Origin: Apopatosoma sp963618495
GTDB lineage: Bacteria; Bacillota; Clostridia; Oscillospirales; CAG-272
Length of the DNA stretch: 64,000 bases
Reading direction: 5' to 3'
Assembly: GCA_963618495.1 (NCBI GenBank)
Contig: CAVESF010000005.1
Span: 1 to 64,000 of the forward strand
Shown here: positions 16,629 through 25,852 of the stretch, piece after piece
Layout of the letters: every line of letters starts with the position of its first letter
How positions within the stretch are numbered: position 1 is the stretch's first letter
Program-made: the position numbers and the translations under genes
Notes under the pieces: generated by a model
What the model was told of the DNA's origin: nothing
Seen by the model: only the letters and a program-made list of their open reading frames with translations
Databases searched by the model: none

Positions 16629-16657
16629 TTGAAAAGTATCGGCTTTTATGATACAAT
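16629..16657 (+). promoter_or_regulatory. Promoter of the rhamnosidase gene
   Basis: TTGAAA (16629-16634), 17 bases, TACAAT (16652-16657). Just downstream, at about 16670-16697, ATTATGGGG and CCCCTTATAAT form an imperfect inverted repeat around GGATATT. As it overlaps the start of the transcript it could be an operator or an RNA hairpin. Confidence 0.6.
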
Positions 16658-16751
16658 ATAAAAACAAAACATTATGGGGGGATATTCCCCTTATAATTAT
16701 ACCTCATGTTAAAGTGAAAATCAAGAAAAAAACGCAGAAAGAGGTTTCTAT

Positions 16752-18998
16752 ATGAAAATATGTGCAAAATGGATTTGTTCTCCCAAAGAGGCAAATGTTG
16801 TGGATTTCTACAAGAAGATAGCGCTCTCCGGCAAGGTAAAGAAAGCGACGCTTGGCGCTTCCGCGATAGGACTTTATCTTGTCCGTATCGGCGGCAAGCG
16901 CATCACGGATTCCGTATTGAATCCGGGCTGGACATCATATCATGTCCGCACGCAGTATCAGACATATGATGTGACGGAATTTCTCGGCGGCAAGAGCGCG
17001 GAAATTTCCGTTACGGCGGCAGAGGGCTGGGCTGTCGGCGACCTCACATGGCAGGACAGACGCCATGTTTTCTCCGATACGGTCAGCGTCATTGCATGGC
17101 TTGATATGGAATATGCCGATGGCAGAGAAGAGCATTTTGCAACAGACGATACATGGGGCGTGCGCACCTCGAAGATACTTTATTCCGAGATATATCACGG
17201 CGAGACGATAGACACTACGGCAAAAATAAAGCAGCTCGGCACGGCGAAGCTCAGCCGCGTGAAAACAAAGCTTATCCCGCAGGTGGGCGAGCTTATTCAC
17301 GAGCATGAACGCATAGCTGCAATGAAATTCATCCTCACACCGAAGGGCGAGAGGATAATAGATTTCGGTCAGAATATGACTGGCTATGTTGAAGTTCGCA
17401 TCAAGGGCGAGCGCGGCGGCAGAATAGTTATGACTCATGCCGAGGTGCTCGATACCGAGGGCAATTTCTATAATGAAAATCTGCGCTCCGCAAGAAGCAG
17501 AAACGAATATATCCTCTCGGGCGAAGACGATGTTTTCAAGCCGACATTCTCATTCCAGGGCTTCCGCTATATCCGCCTCGACGAATATCCTTTTGAAACG
17601 GTAGACCTCAGCTCTTTCACGGCTGTTGCGGTTTATTCCGATATAGAGCGCACGGGCTTCTTCTCCTGCGGAAATGCCAAGGTAAATCAGCTCTATCACA
17701 ATGTTCTCTGGGGTCAGAGAAGCAATTATCTCGACATTCCCACCGACTGTCCGCAGAGAGATGAGCGTCTCGGATGGACGGGCGACGCGCAGGTTTTCTG
17801 CCGCGCAGGCGTATATAATTTCGGCGTACACGATTTCTTCCGCAAGTGGCTCGGCGATATGGCGGCAGAGCAGTCGCTTCGCAATGACGGCGGTATTCCG
17901 ATAGTTATTCCCGACGCGCTTCAGAAAGGCGCCGTATGCTCCGCATGGGGCGATGCCGCATGCATTATCCCGTGGGAGGTTTACCTTGCTTATGGCGACA
18001 GGAAGATGCTCGCCGAGGAATTTCCCATGATGAAAAAATGGGTTGAATACATCCGCCATGCGGGCACTATCGAAGCACTATGGACAGACAGATGGCACTA
18101 TGGCGACTGGCTCGCAATGGACGGCGTTGACGGCAAGGAAACGGGTGCTACGCAGAAAGACCTTATCGCCTCCGCGTATTATGCGCGCGTGACGGAAATC
18201 CTCGTCAAGGCGGGCAAGCTGCTCGGCAAGGATGTGAGCGAATATGAAGCGCTCCACAGCCGCATACTCGATGCTTTCCATGAGAATTTCATCGAAAACG
18301 GACTGCCCTGCATGTCCAAGCACGTTTCTCTGCGCGATGCAAAGAACAGAGAAGAGCAGGTAGTTATCAAGCCGATAACGCAGACGACGCTCGCGATGAT
18401 ACTGCATTTCCATCTCTATCGCGGCGAAGAAGAGAGAAAGAGCATGGCGGACTGCCTTGCAAAGATAATCCATGAAAACGGCGACAGAATGAATACAGGC
18501 TTCGTCGGCACGCCTTATCTGCTCCATGCGCTCTCCGAAAACGGATATACAGACCTCGCATATACTCTCCTGCTTCAGGAGAAGATGCCCTCATGGCTCT
18601 ATTCCGTAAATCACGGCGCGACGACGATGTGGGAGCGCTGGAACTGCATCAAGGAGGACGGCACTTTCAGCAGCGTCAGCATGACTTCCTTTAACCACTA
18701 TGCATACGGTGCCGTTGCCGACTGGCTTTACGGTGTATGCGCAGGCGTAAATTCGCTCCCTGACGGCGCAGGCTACAAGCATATTTCGCTTTCTCCGAAG
18801 CCCTCAAAGGAACTCGGGTTTGTAAACTGCAGAATCAAGACCGTTTCGGGCGAGGTTGTTTCAAACTGGTATTATTCCGGCGAATTTATCCATTATGAGT
18901 TTACCGTTCCCGCGGGCACCGTGGCGGAGCTCACGCTTCCCGACGGCAGAAAAGAAACTCTTTGCGGCGGCGAATATATTTTCACTACCAAGGCATAA
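16752..18998 (+). CDS. Alpha-L-rhamnosidase, GH78 family
   Basis: Glycoside hydrolase of 748 residues that would release L-rhamnose from plant pectin or glycosides. It has the N-terminal beta-sandwich domains (TDSVLNPGWTSYHVRTQYQ and the FGQNMTGYVEVRIKGERGG segment), then the (alpha/alpha)6 barrel starting near residue 300 with PTDCPQRDERLGWTGDAQVF, which holds the catalytic acid, and HGATTMWERWN near residue 625. A C-terminal beta-domain closes it. There is no signal peptide, so it acts in the cytosol on imported oligosaccharides. RBS AAAGAGG before ATG 16752. It stands alone with no transporter nearby. Confidence 0.9.
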   Translation: MKICAKWICSPKEANVVDFYKKIALSGKVKKATLGASAIGLYLVRIGGKRITDSVLNPGWTSYHVRTQYQTYDVTEFLGGKSAEISVTAAEGWAVGDLTWQDRRHVFSDTVSVIAWLDMEYADGREEHFATDDTWGVRTSKILYSEIYHGETIDTTAKIKQLGTAKLSRVKTKLIPQVGELIHEHERIAAMKFILTPKGERIIDFGQNMTGYVEVRIKGERGGRIVMTHAEVLDTEGNFYNENLRSARSRNEYILSGEDDVFKPTFSFQGFRYIRLDEYPFETVDLSSFTAVAVYSDIERTGFFSCGNAKVNQLYHNVLWGQRSNYLDIPTDCPQRDERLGWTGDAQVFCRAGVYNFGVHDFFRKWLGDMAAEQSLRNDGGIPIVIPDALQKGAVCSAWGDAACIIPWEVYLAYGDRKMLAEEFPMMKKWVEYIRHAGTIEALWTDRWHYGDWLAMDGVDGKETGATQKDLIASAYYARVTEILVKAGKLLGKDVSEYEALHSRILDAFHENFIENGLPCMSKHVSLRDAKNREEQVVIKPITQTTLAMILHFHLYRGEEERKSMADCLAKIIHENGDRMNTGFVGTPYLLHALSENGYTDLAYTLLLQEKMPSWLYSVNHGATTMWERWNCIKEDGTFSSVSMTSFNHYAYGAVADWLYGVCAGVNSLPDGAGYKHISLSPKPSKELGFVNCRIKTVSGEVVSNWYYSGEFIHYEFTVPAGTVAELTLPDGRKETLCGGEYIFTTKA

Positions 18999-19006
18999 AA
19001 AATCAA

Positions 19007-19040
19007 GGTGAAAGCGGCATTTGTCGCTTTCACCTATTGA
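19007..19040 (+). terminator. Hairpin after the rhamnosidase gene
   Basis: GGTGAAAGCG and CGCTTTCACC form a perfect 10-bp stem around GCATTTGT, followed by TATTG. The tail is weak, so termination may be partial and the phosphoesterase gene 25 bases on may be read from the same promoter. Confidence 0.55.
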
Positions 19041-19058
19041 AAAGGAAAAACATTCCGA

Positions 19059-19787
19059 ATGAATTTAGATATAACAAGATACAATATCAGGGCAAAGATA
19101 CGGAATCCCGCGCGGATTGCCGTGGTTGCCGATCTGCATAACGGCAGATGGCAGGAGATTTTTGCCGAGATAAAGAAAAACGGATGCGATATCATCGTTA
19201 TCCCCGGCGACCTCACGGAGGGGATGCGTGCCTGTGAAAACGGGCTTGCTTTCCTGCGTGCGGCATCGTCATTTGCGCCGACATTTTATTCGATAGGAAA
19301 TCATGAGACAGGGAGCCGCGAGCGGTATCTCCCGCTTGCGCGCAAGACGGGCGCCGTGGTGCTGGACAATGCATATGTGCGCTGGCATGATATAAATATC
19401 GGCGGTCTGACGACGGGTTTCGATGCGCGTCAGAGCTTCCTCTCGAAAACGCCGGCACCGAATCTGCACTGGCTCTCCATCTTCAATGCGCTCGGCGGCT
19501 ATAAGTTGCTCCTCTGCCATCATCCGGAATATTATCCGCGGTATATCAGAAGCACGGGCATCGATCTGACGATATCGGGTCATGCGCACGGCGGACAGTG
19601 GCGCATCGGCGGCAAAAGCATTTTTGCGCCAGGGCAGGGATTTTTCCCGAAATACGCACAGGGTCTGCATGAAAAGCGCCTTTGCGTAAGCCGTGGGCTT
19701 GCAAACAACGCGGCTTTTCCGCGGCTTGGCAATAATCCCGAGCTTGTTTTCATCACGCTTGTCCCCGAGGAGAATCTGCACAGGTGA
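19059..19787 (+). CDS. Metallophosphoesterase, YkuE-like
   Basis: Calcineurin-like phosphoesterase of 242 residues. All dinuclear-metal motifs are present: DLHNG (24-28), IPGDLTEG, GNHETG, the CHHPEYY segment, and GHAHGGQWR. It lacks the N-terminal membrane anchor seen in many YkuE relatives. Substrate unknown. It follows the rhamnosidase gene but no functional link is evident. Confidence 0.85.
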   Translation: MNLDITRYNIRAKIRNPARIAVVADLHNGRWQEIFAEIKKNGCDIIVIPGDLTEGMRACENGLAFLRAASSFAPTFYSIGNHETGSRERYLPLARKTGAVVLDNAYVRWHDINIGGLTTGFDARQSFLSKTPAPNLHWLSIFNALGGYKLLLCHHPEYYPRYIRSTGIDLTISGHAHGGQWRIGGKSIFAPGQGFFPKYAQGLHEKRLCVSRGLANNAAFPRLGNNPELVFITLVPEENLHR

Positions 19788-19800
19788 GGTAAATAAGAGA

Positions 19801-19826
19801 AAAGAGGCACGCGGTGCCTCTTTTTT
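19801..19826 (+). terminator. Terminator after the phosphoesterase gene
   Basis: AAAGAGGCAC, loop GCG, GTGCCTCTTT, then TTTG. Perfect 10-bp stem with T-run; its A-run on the other side could also serve the convergent S41-like gene. Confidence 0.85.
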
Positions 19827-19850
19827 GTCGGAATTTTATTTTGATGTGGC

Positions 19851-21149
19851 TTATTTGCCATTCTCTTCGCTTATATATTCCGCGAGAGCGATCACGGGGT
19901 CGTCGCTGTCGAGCCAGTAGTCGGGCGCGAGCCCTTTGCCCTCCTCAAAACCGTCCATATTGAAAACCTTATATCCCATGCAGAAAAGAATATTTGAATT
20001 CGGCAGGTGATAACCGAGGATATCACCGAACTGCCCGCAACCGCATGTTGCACTACCCACGGAAACGGAATTTTTCACCGACCTTGCATACATGACAGCC
20101 GATTCACCCGAAGAAGCGACATCCTTATTTTGCAGAAGCCAGAGTCTGCCGCCGAATTTTGAGGCGGTCGGGTCATTCCCCGTAAGCAAGTGAATTTTAT
20201 AGCTCTTTTCATGAACGCTTTCCCGATTATCGCCCGCGAGCGGAGAGGAAAGTTCGGCACATGCCATTTCCCAGTTGGCATAGCCGCTCAGCGCATTGAC
20301 AAACTTCTCGGGAAATCTGCTGTCGCCGCCGGTGTTTCCGAGCACCGACCAGATGAGATTTTTCACGTTCTTGTATTTTTCTCCCATATCGGAAAATTCG
20401 CACTCTTTCTCGCCCGGCAGACCGTATGTTGTCTGATATACCGCGGGAATTCCTGAAATTTCCCTGTCATAGAGATATCTGTCTTTCGGATTGTATAAAT
20501 CCGTTTTGCATCTGTGGAGCGGAATCTCTTTGCCGCCGAGAGTGAGAGCATCGACGGGATTTTCGCTGCAAATGCCGAAGAGAAAACGCTCGCGCCCATC
20601 ATGTGCAGGAAGAGTGCGGAAGAGATTTTCCGCTATTTCCGCCATATCAAATTCTTTGCCGATAAGCGCATCGCAACCGGAGATTACCCAGAGGCACCCA
20701 TCGTGCTTTTCAAGAAGCAAATCCGAAAAATACGCAATGAAGCAGTGCTTCATATTCAGATTTTTTTCTCCGATAAAAGAGAAATGAGTATCGTTTATGT
20801 GAGGGTAAAGCATTCCGAATATTGTTTCTTTCAGTCCGTCGGTCGATATTCCCTCTGCGGGAATTTTTGCAATGATATCCGCTTTCAGCTTCTCAAAATC
20901 GACCTTATCGCTGTAATAATCATATCCCGCATATGCGTATTTTAAAATGTCAAAGAAAATTTCGACATCACCCGACGCGGCATCGTGCGGAATATTCGGT
21001 ACAGACGGGTACTTTTCGCACCGAGACTGCTTATCCATGTAAAATAAAGATGTGTAATCACAGAAAGGCTTCAGCTTTGCCTCAAGTGCCGCATCCATTT
21101 TTGCGGGGTTATAACTGCAATAGTATTTTTCAAATTCCGTTGCTTTCAT
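19851..21149 (-). CDS. S41-like peptidase-fold protein
   Basis: Protein of 432 residues related to tail-specific (S41) proteases. The C-terminal half carries NTGGDS, then NKDVASSGESAVMYARSVK, which matches the catalytic serine segment, the VGSATCGCGQFGD region, and the typical ending GKGLAPDYWLDSDDPVIALAEYI. No signal peptide or PDZ domain is evident, so it is a cytoplasmic member. The N-terminal half (to about residue 170) is not recognised. GGAGG is spaced 7 bases from ATG 21149; an earlier in-frame start at 21188 has no site. The promoter is at 21179-21207. Confidence 0.7.
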   Translation of the reverse strand: MKATEFEKYYCSYNPAKMDAALEAKLKPFCDYTSLFYMDKQSRCEKYPSVPNIPHDAASGDVEIFFDILKYAYAGYDYYSDKVDFEKLKADIIAKIPAEGISTDGLKETIFGMLYPHINDTHFSFIGEKNLNMKHCFIAYFSDLLLEKHDGCLWVISGCDALIGKEFDMAEIAENLFRTLPAHDGRERFLFGICSENPVDALTLGGKEIPLHRCKTDLYNPKDRYLYDREISGIPAVYQTTYGLPGEKECEFSDMGEKYKNVKNLIWSVLGNTGGDSRFPEKFVNALSGYANWEMACAELSSPLAGDNRESVHEKSYKIHLLTGNDPTASKFGGRLWLLQNKDVASSGESAVMYARSVKNSVSVGSATCGCGQFGDILGYHLPNSNILFCMGYKVFNMDGFEEGKGLAPDYWLDSDDPVIALAEYISEENGK

Positions 21150-21178
21150 TTCTTGCCTCCGAAATGTTCTTTGATATG

Positions 21179-21253
21179 AATATATCATGCGTGGCGGTTG
21201 AAATCAACAGAGCAAAGGTTGAAAAAGCGGATGTTCTGTCAACCGATGGTTGA
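21179..21253 (-). promoter_or_regulatory. Promoter and GGTTGA repeats before S41-like gene
   Basis: Minus strand: TTGATT (21207-21202), 17 bases, TATATT (21184-21179). Around and upstream, GGTTGAAA occurs at 21196 and 21218 on the + strand, and TCAACC-GAT-GGTTGA at 21239-21253 is a perfect inverted repeat. This clustering of one half-site suggests an operator. The last copy lies just outside the 3' end of the CDF gene. Confidence 0.5.
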
Positions 21254-21258
21254 GCCGC

Positions 21259-22422
21259 TTATGTATGCACCCTGTCTATCGTCACGACGGCGGTTTTGCC
21301 TGTATCTTCAAGTATGCCTTTTCGGATAGAAGCCTTGATATCGTCGTCCGAATCCTTTATATCAAAGGGGACGGCGGCATCGAAAATGACATTTGTATGC
21401 GTAGGTCCCTTGACCATGCGGAAATCATGGATGGTGATGCGCGGGTCTATCTCATGAACGCGCATCTGCGCTTCGGCTTTTGCCGCGTTCACCTCTTCGC
21501 TTCCGACAGTTATCGGGTCCATATGAATGACTGCATCGCAACCGAGCTCATGAGAGAGTTCCTTTTCTATATTGTCGATAGCGTCATGCGCCTCGATGAG
21601 ATTATCCTTGTCGCTGACTTCGGCATGGAGCGAAATCATTCTTCTGCCGGGACCATAATCGTGCACTATCAGGTCATGTACACCGAGCACGGCGGGAGAG
21701 CTTTTCGCTATGCGGATTATCTTATCCGTAAATTCCTTGTCGGGTGCCTGCCCGAGCAGCGGCTGGATTGTTTCTATGGCGGAGCGGATGCCCGCGACAA
21801 GGATTATCGCCGAGAGCGCAAGACCGCAATACGCATCTATCTCAAGCGATGTGAAATGCGAAATCAGCATACATACAAGCACGGCGAGCGTTGAAAAGCT
21901 GTCGCAAAGGCTGTCTACCGCGGCAACTCTCACCGCATCGGAATTTATCTTTTTGCCGACGGCGCGGTTATAGAGAGTCATATAGAGCTTCACCGCCACG
22001 GAAGCGGCTAGGATAATCACCGTGAGAGAGCTGAATTCCGTTTCTTTCGGCGTGACGATTCGCTCTACCGAGGTGATGGCTAGTTCAAAGCCCATCAGCG
22101 TCACGGCGATTGAGACGAGAAGCCCCGAGATATATTCTATCCTGCCGTGTCCGAAAGGATGCGTATTGTCCGGCTTCTGCTCGGCAAGGCGAAAGCCTAT
22201 CAGCGTTATCAGAGAGGATCCGGCGTCGCTTAAGTTATTGAAAGCATCTGCCGTGACGGAAATCGCACCCGACGCTATGCCTGCTGCCAGTTTGCCAGCG
22301 AAAAGCAGAATATTTAAAAATATGCCGACGATGCCGCAGAGCATGCCGTATGCCGAGCGCACACGCGGATTTTCCGTATTTTCTCTGTCCTTTATAAAGA
22401 GTCGCGAGAGCAGTTTTATCAT
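21259..22422 (-). CDS. Cation diffusion facilitator exporter, Mn-type
   Basis: CDF family divalent-cation/proton antiporter, 387 residues, with six membrane helices in the first 215 residues and a cytoplasmic ferredoxin-like dimerisation domain after it. The helix-2 site reads NNLSD (NxxxD) and the helix-5 site DSLCD (DxxxD). In studied CDF proteins this pairing marks the manganese (Fe/Mn) group rather than zinc exporters, which carry HxxxD or DxxxD with His. ATG 22422 follows AGAGGTGATTTCC; the GTG at 22431 lies inside that site. The metal assignment is inferred. Confidence 0.85.
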   Translation of the reverse strand: MIKLLSRLFIKDRENTENPRVRSAYGMLCGIVGIFLNILLFAGKLAAGIASGAISVTADAFNNLSDAGSSLITLIGFRLAEQKPDNTHPFGHGRIEYISGLLVSIAVTLMGFELAITSVERIVTPKETEFSSLTVIILAASVAVKLYMTLYNRAVGKKINSDAVRVAAVDSLCDSFSTLAVLVCMLISHFTSLEIDAYCGLALSAIILVAGIRSAIETIQPLLGQAPDKEFTDKIIRIAKSSPAVLGVHDLIVHDYGPGRRMISLHAEVSDKDNLIEAHDAIDNIEKELSHELGCDAVIHMDPITVGSEEVNAAKAEAQMRVHEIDPRITIHDFRMVKGPTHTNVIFDAAVPFDIKDSDDDIKASIRKGILEDTGKTAVVTIDRVHT

Positions 22423-22451
22423 GGAAATCACCTCTGTATGAATGAATATAC

Positions 22452-22487
22452 AAAATTCCGCCGCTGGATAGCGGGCGGAATTTTTTC
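22452..22487 (-). terminator. Terminator of the rplI-dnaB-tilS-hpt operon
   Basis: AAAATTCCGCC and GGGCGGAATTTTTT pair around about ten bases. The T-run lies on both sides, so it ends hpt on the minus strand before the CDF gene. Confidence 0.8.
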
Positions 22488-22501
22488 TTGTCCTTTGTTG
22501 C

Positions 22502-23062
22502 TCAGTTTGAATAAACTTCTCTTTTCAGAATTCCGATTACGGGAAGATTTCTGTATTTCTCGTCATAATCGAGACCGAAGCCGACGACAAATTCATCGGG
22601 AATAATTCTGCCGACATAATCCGCATCGAAATCGACTTCGCGGCGCGACGGCTTGTCAAGCAGGGTGCATGTGCGGACGGATTTCGCTCCGCGCTCTTTC
22701 ATATATCCCGTGAGATTCGAGAGAGTTCTGCCGCTGTCTATTATATCCTCGACTATGAGAACATCGCACTGATTGAGGTCGCTCCTGATGAGATCGAGCA
22801 GAACCTTTATCTGACCGCTGGTCTTTGTCCCGCTTCCGTAGGACGAGACTTTCATGAAATCTATCTCGCAGGGAATGGTTATCTTGCCGAGAAGCGCGCC
22901 CATAAAGGGAAGTGCGCCCTTGAGCGTGCCTACTATGAGCAGGCGCTTGTCCGCGTAATCCTCGGAAATCTTTGCGCCGAGCTTGGCGACTGTGTCTTTT
23001 ATCTCTTCTTCGCTGAGAAGCACGGAGCTGATATCATCCATCATATTGTATTTCTCTGACAT
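22502..23062 (-). CDS. hpt: Hypoxanthine phosphoribosyltransferase
   Basis: Purine salvage enzyme, 186 residues, converting hypoxanthine or guanine with PRPP to the nucleotide. The PRPP motif is VLIVEDIIDSGRTLSNL, with the flexible-loop segment SSYGSGTKTSGQ and the base-binding VGFGLDYDEKYRNLP near the C-terminus. tilS-hpt adjacency is typical of Firmicutes; the gap is 20 bases. Confidence 0.95.
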   Translation of the reverse strand: MSEKYNMMDDISSVLLSEEEIKDTVAKLGAKISEDYADKRLLIVGTLKGALPFMGALLGKITIPCEIDFMKVSSYGSGTKTSGQIKVLLDLIRSDLNQCDVLIVEDIIDSGRTLSNLTGYMKERGAKSVRTCTLLDKPSRREVDFDADYVGRIIPDEFVVGFGLDYDEKYRNLPVIGILKREVYSN

Positions 23063-23082
23063 TTTTTCTCTCCCAAATTGCT

Positions 23083-24450
23083 TTATTTTTCAAAATAGTA
23101 TATATAAACCGAAGGGCTTTCGCCTTTCAGTGCGTCGCACATATCAAAGCCCGGATACCATATCACCTCGCCCGAGGCGCATATCACGGGTCGTTTCTTT
23201 CTCTCGGAAAGTGAAAGCTCTGTGCGCAGCTTTTTGATTTTTCTTGTGATTTTTCCCGCGCGGTAGCTGTCTGATGACTGCGCTGTCCTTGCCGAGAGCA
23301 CTGCGCCATCATCAAGGCAGAATGCCTTTGCAAAGTACACGGGATAGTCTCCGTATCGCGCCTCTGCCGGAGCGTCCGGCTCGCGCGAAACGAAAATGAG
23401 CGAGTCGCCGAAGCGGTTTTCACCGAAAACGAGTGGCATATCAAGGGCTTCCAACCGCGTGGCTTCTTCGAGTTCGGCTCTCGTCATGAAAGCGATGCAC
23501 TCACCTGTCACCACGGCAAAAATACCGCAGGGAAGCTCGGTTTTCGCTCCCGTGCCGCCGCTCATGATGTCGCCGACGGCGCGTATATGCAGGCTGTCGA
23601 TATCTCCGCCGCCCGCCGCGCGGTACATCCGCGCGAGTACCCTTGTGCGCACCGCTTCATGCAGTGAAGCGAGCGCCGCTATCGGCGCTGCGCGCCTGTC
23701 GACAAGCGAGGCGAAAAATCTTTCCGCTCCTCCCTCGATAAAATCGTTGTCCCGCGAGAGCAGGGTGCAGAGATTGCCGAGAGAGTCCTCCACCGCGGGA
23801 TTTATGCGGCGCAGGCGCGGAAGTATCTCATGCCTGATAAAATTTCTTGTATAGTGCGTATCCGAATTTGTCGCGTCGGTGACATAATCTATGCTGTTTT
23901 CGCGGCAGTATTCTTCCGTTTCCGCTCTCGTGCATGAAAGAAACGGGCGGATTATCGTGAAAATCCCGCAGGGACGCGACGCGGGAATCCCGCAGGCACC
24001 CTTGAGTCCGCTTCCGCGCACGATATTGAATATCAGCGTTTCGGCGTTGTCCGTTTCCGTATGGGCGAGGGCGATATATTTCGCTCCGCGCCGCGCGGCA
24101 CAGTCCGTGAGCACCCTGTAGCGCTCGTTTCGCGCCGTTTCCTCGACGGCGACGCCGCCGGATATTTCCGATATATTTATATGCACGGCTTCAAAGGTTA
24201 TGCCGTGCGCCGAGCAGAAATCGCGGCAGAAGCGCTCGTCACGCTCCGCATCGTCCCCTCTCAGCATATGGTTTACATGGAGTGCCGTTATGCGACTGCA
24301 AAGGCGCATATCCACGGCGAGAAAATGAAGCAGAGCCGTGCTGTCCGCGCCGCCTGAGAAGCCGACGACAATCCCGTCGGAAGCGCCGATATCAAGCGGC
24401 ACGCCGAGCTCAGCGAGCATTCTCCGTCCTTTTTCCGAAAGGCGGCTCAT
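23083..24450 (-). CDS. tilS: tRNA(Ile)-lysidine synthase
   Basis: Modifies the wobble cytidine of tRNA-Ile(CAU) to lysidine so it reads AUA, 455 residues. The PP-loop is VVGFSGGADSTALLHFL, followed by HVNHMLRGDDAERDE and the LAHTETDNAETLIFNIVRG segment, then NSDTHYTRNFIRHEILPRL. The C-terminal substrate-binding domain ends with the RKKRPVICASGEVIWYPGFD-like segment. ATG 24450 is 5 bases after the dnaB stop and preceded by GGAG; the longer ORF start lies inside dnaB. Confidence 0.94.
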   Translation of the reverse strand: MSRLSEKGRRMLAELGVPLDIGASDGIVVGFSGGADSTALLHFLAVDMRLCSRITALHVNHMLRGDDAERDERFCRDFCSAHGITFEAVHINISEISGGVAVEETARNERYRVLTDCAARRGAKYIALAHTETDNAETLIFNIVRGSGLKGACGIPASRPCGIFTIIRPFLSCTRAETEEYCRENSIDYVTDATNSDTHYTRNFIRHEILPRLRRINPAVEDSLGNLCTLLSRDNDFIEGGAERFFASLVDRRAAPIAALASLHEAVRTRVLARMYRAAGGGDIDSLHIRAVGDIMSGGTGAKTELPCGIFAVVTGECIAFMTRAELEEATRLEALDMPLVFGENRFGDSLIFVSREPDAPAEARYGDYPVYFAKAFCLDDGAVLSARTAQSSDSYRAGKITRKIKKLRTELSLSERKKRPVICASGEVIWYPGFDMCDALKGESPSVYIYYFEK

Positions 24451-24455
24451 CTGTG

Positions 24456-25814
24456 TCACGGCTCCTCTCTCTCCTCGATAGAGGTGAATCTCGAATATCT
24501 GCCGTCGAAGCCGAGCTTGACATTTGCCGTGGAACCGTGGCGGTTCTTGGCGACAAGACATTCCGCCTGCGAGGTGCCCGCGCTGTCCACGCCGCCGACG
24601 GCATCCTTGCCCTCGGGTGCATTTGCATAATATTCGTTTCTGTAAAGGAACATTACTATATCCGCATCCTGTTCAATTGCACCGGAGTCACGCAGGTCGG
24701 AAAGCATGGGTCGCTTGTCTGTTCTGCTCTCGGGTCCGCGGGAAAGCTGAGCGCAGCATATGCAGGGGACGCCGAGGTCTTTTGCGAGAAGCTTCAGCCC
24801 GCGCGAGATATCGCCTACCTCGAGCACTCGGCTGTCGCTTCGCCTGTCGCTCTGCATGAGCTGGAGGTAGTCGACTACCACGAGTCCGAGATTCTTCACG
24901 CGGCGGAGCTTCGCTTTCATTCCCGTGACGGTTATTGCACTGGATGGGTCTATGAGAATATCGCATTCATAGAGTTTGGAGGTGGCATAGGCAATCTTCT
25001 GCCAGTCCTGCTCGGAGATTTTGCCGGAACGCAGAGCATAGCTGTCCACACCCGCTTCGCTCGAGAGCATACGGGAGGCGAGTTGCTCCGCCGACATTTC
25101 AAGGCTGAAAACGCATACGGTTTTCTTCTGCTTGATGGCGACATTTGTCGCTATATTCATGGCAAAGGTGGTTTTACCCATACCCGGTCGTGCGCCGATG
25201 AGAATAAGGTCGCCCTTGCCCATACCGACGATGACATTGTCGATGGAGGAAAAGCCCGTCGGCGTTCCCGAAACGGCGGCGGGGTCTGTCCTTATAGCCT
25301 CAAGCCTGTCGTATGTCATGCCGAGCGCGTCGCGGATATGAACGAAATTCTGCGTTTCGTTTCCCTGCGCCACATCGAAAATCTTCTGCTCGGCATCGTC
25401 GAGGATATAGCGCACCTCGCCGTGCGCGGCATAGGCATTTTCCGTTATCGCTTCGGAAGCCGTTATCAGCTTGCGCAGGATGCTTTTGTCCTTGACAATC
25501 TGCGCATAATCCTTGATATTTGACGCGGTGGGAACAACCTCCGCTATCACGCGCAGGTATCGCTTTATTTCATCCTCGGTGTATACGCCACGGGAAACGA
25601 GCATATCGATGAGCGTGATGAGGTTTATATCCCTGTTCTTGACGAAGAGCTCCTGCATCGCCGCAAAAATCTCGCGATGCTCGCCGATATAGAAATCGTC
25701 GCCCGTCATGATAGAGCCGATATCATTGAATTTTTCGGGGTCTATGAGTATAGCTCCGAGTACGGATTGCTCCGCCTCCAGCGCAAAGGGGACTGTTCTT
25801 CCTGCTTCTGCCAT
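24456..25814 (-). CDS. dnaB: Replicative DNA helicase DnaB
   Basis: Hexameric 5'-3' helicase of the replication fork (DnaB family), 452 residues. The N-terminal primase-interacting domain (PFALEAEQSVLGAIL) spans about 1-150. The RecA-like domain has Walker A GARPGMGKTTFAM and Walker B VVDYLQLM, followed by LSRGPESRTDKRPMLSDLRD and the arginine-finger region ending in VAKNRHGSTANVKLGF. rplI-dnaB is the common Firmicute order. Confidence 0.96.
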   Translation of the reverse strand: MAEAGRTVPFALEAEQSVLGAILIDPEKFNDIGSIMTGDDFYIGEHREIFAAMQELFVKNRDINLITLIDMLVSRGVYTEDEIKRYLRVIAEVVPTASNIKDYAQIVKDKSILRKLITASEAITENAYAAHGEVRYILDDAEQKIFDVAQGNETQNFVHIRDALGMTYDRLEAIRTDPAAVSGTPTGFSSIDNVIVGMGKGDLILIGARPGMGKTTFAMNIATNVAIKQKKTVCVFSLEMSAEQLASRMLSSEAGVDSYALRSGKISEQDWQKIAYATSKLYECDILIDPSSAITVTGMKAKLRRVKNLGLVVVDYLQLMQSDRRSDSRVLEVGDISRGLKLLAKDLGVPCICCAQLSRGPESRTDKRPMLSDLRDSGAIEQDADIVMFLYRNEYYANAPEGKDAVGGVDSAGTSQAECLVAKNRHGSTANVKLGFDGRYSRFTSIEEREEP

Positions 25815-25852
25815 AACTTAATCCTTCATGAGTGAATTTTTACTTTTGCGGA

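Noticed and set aside
23396..25523. Several long + strand frames across tilS and dnaB
   Set aside because: They carry Arg/Ser/Ala-rich composition typical of shadow frames, have no family motifs, and overlap genes with full conserved domains.
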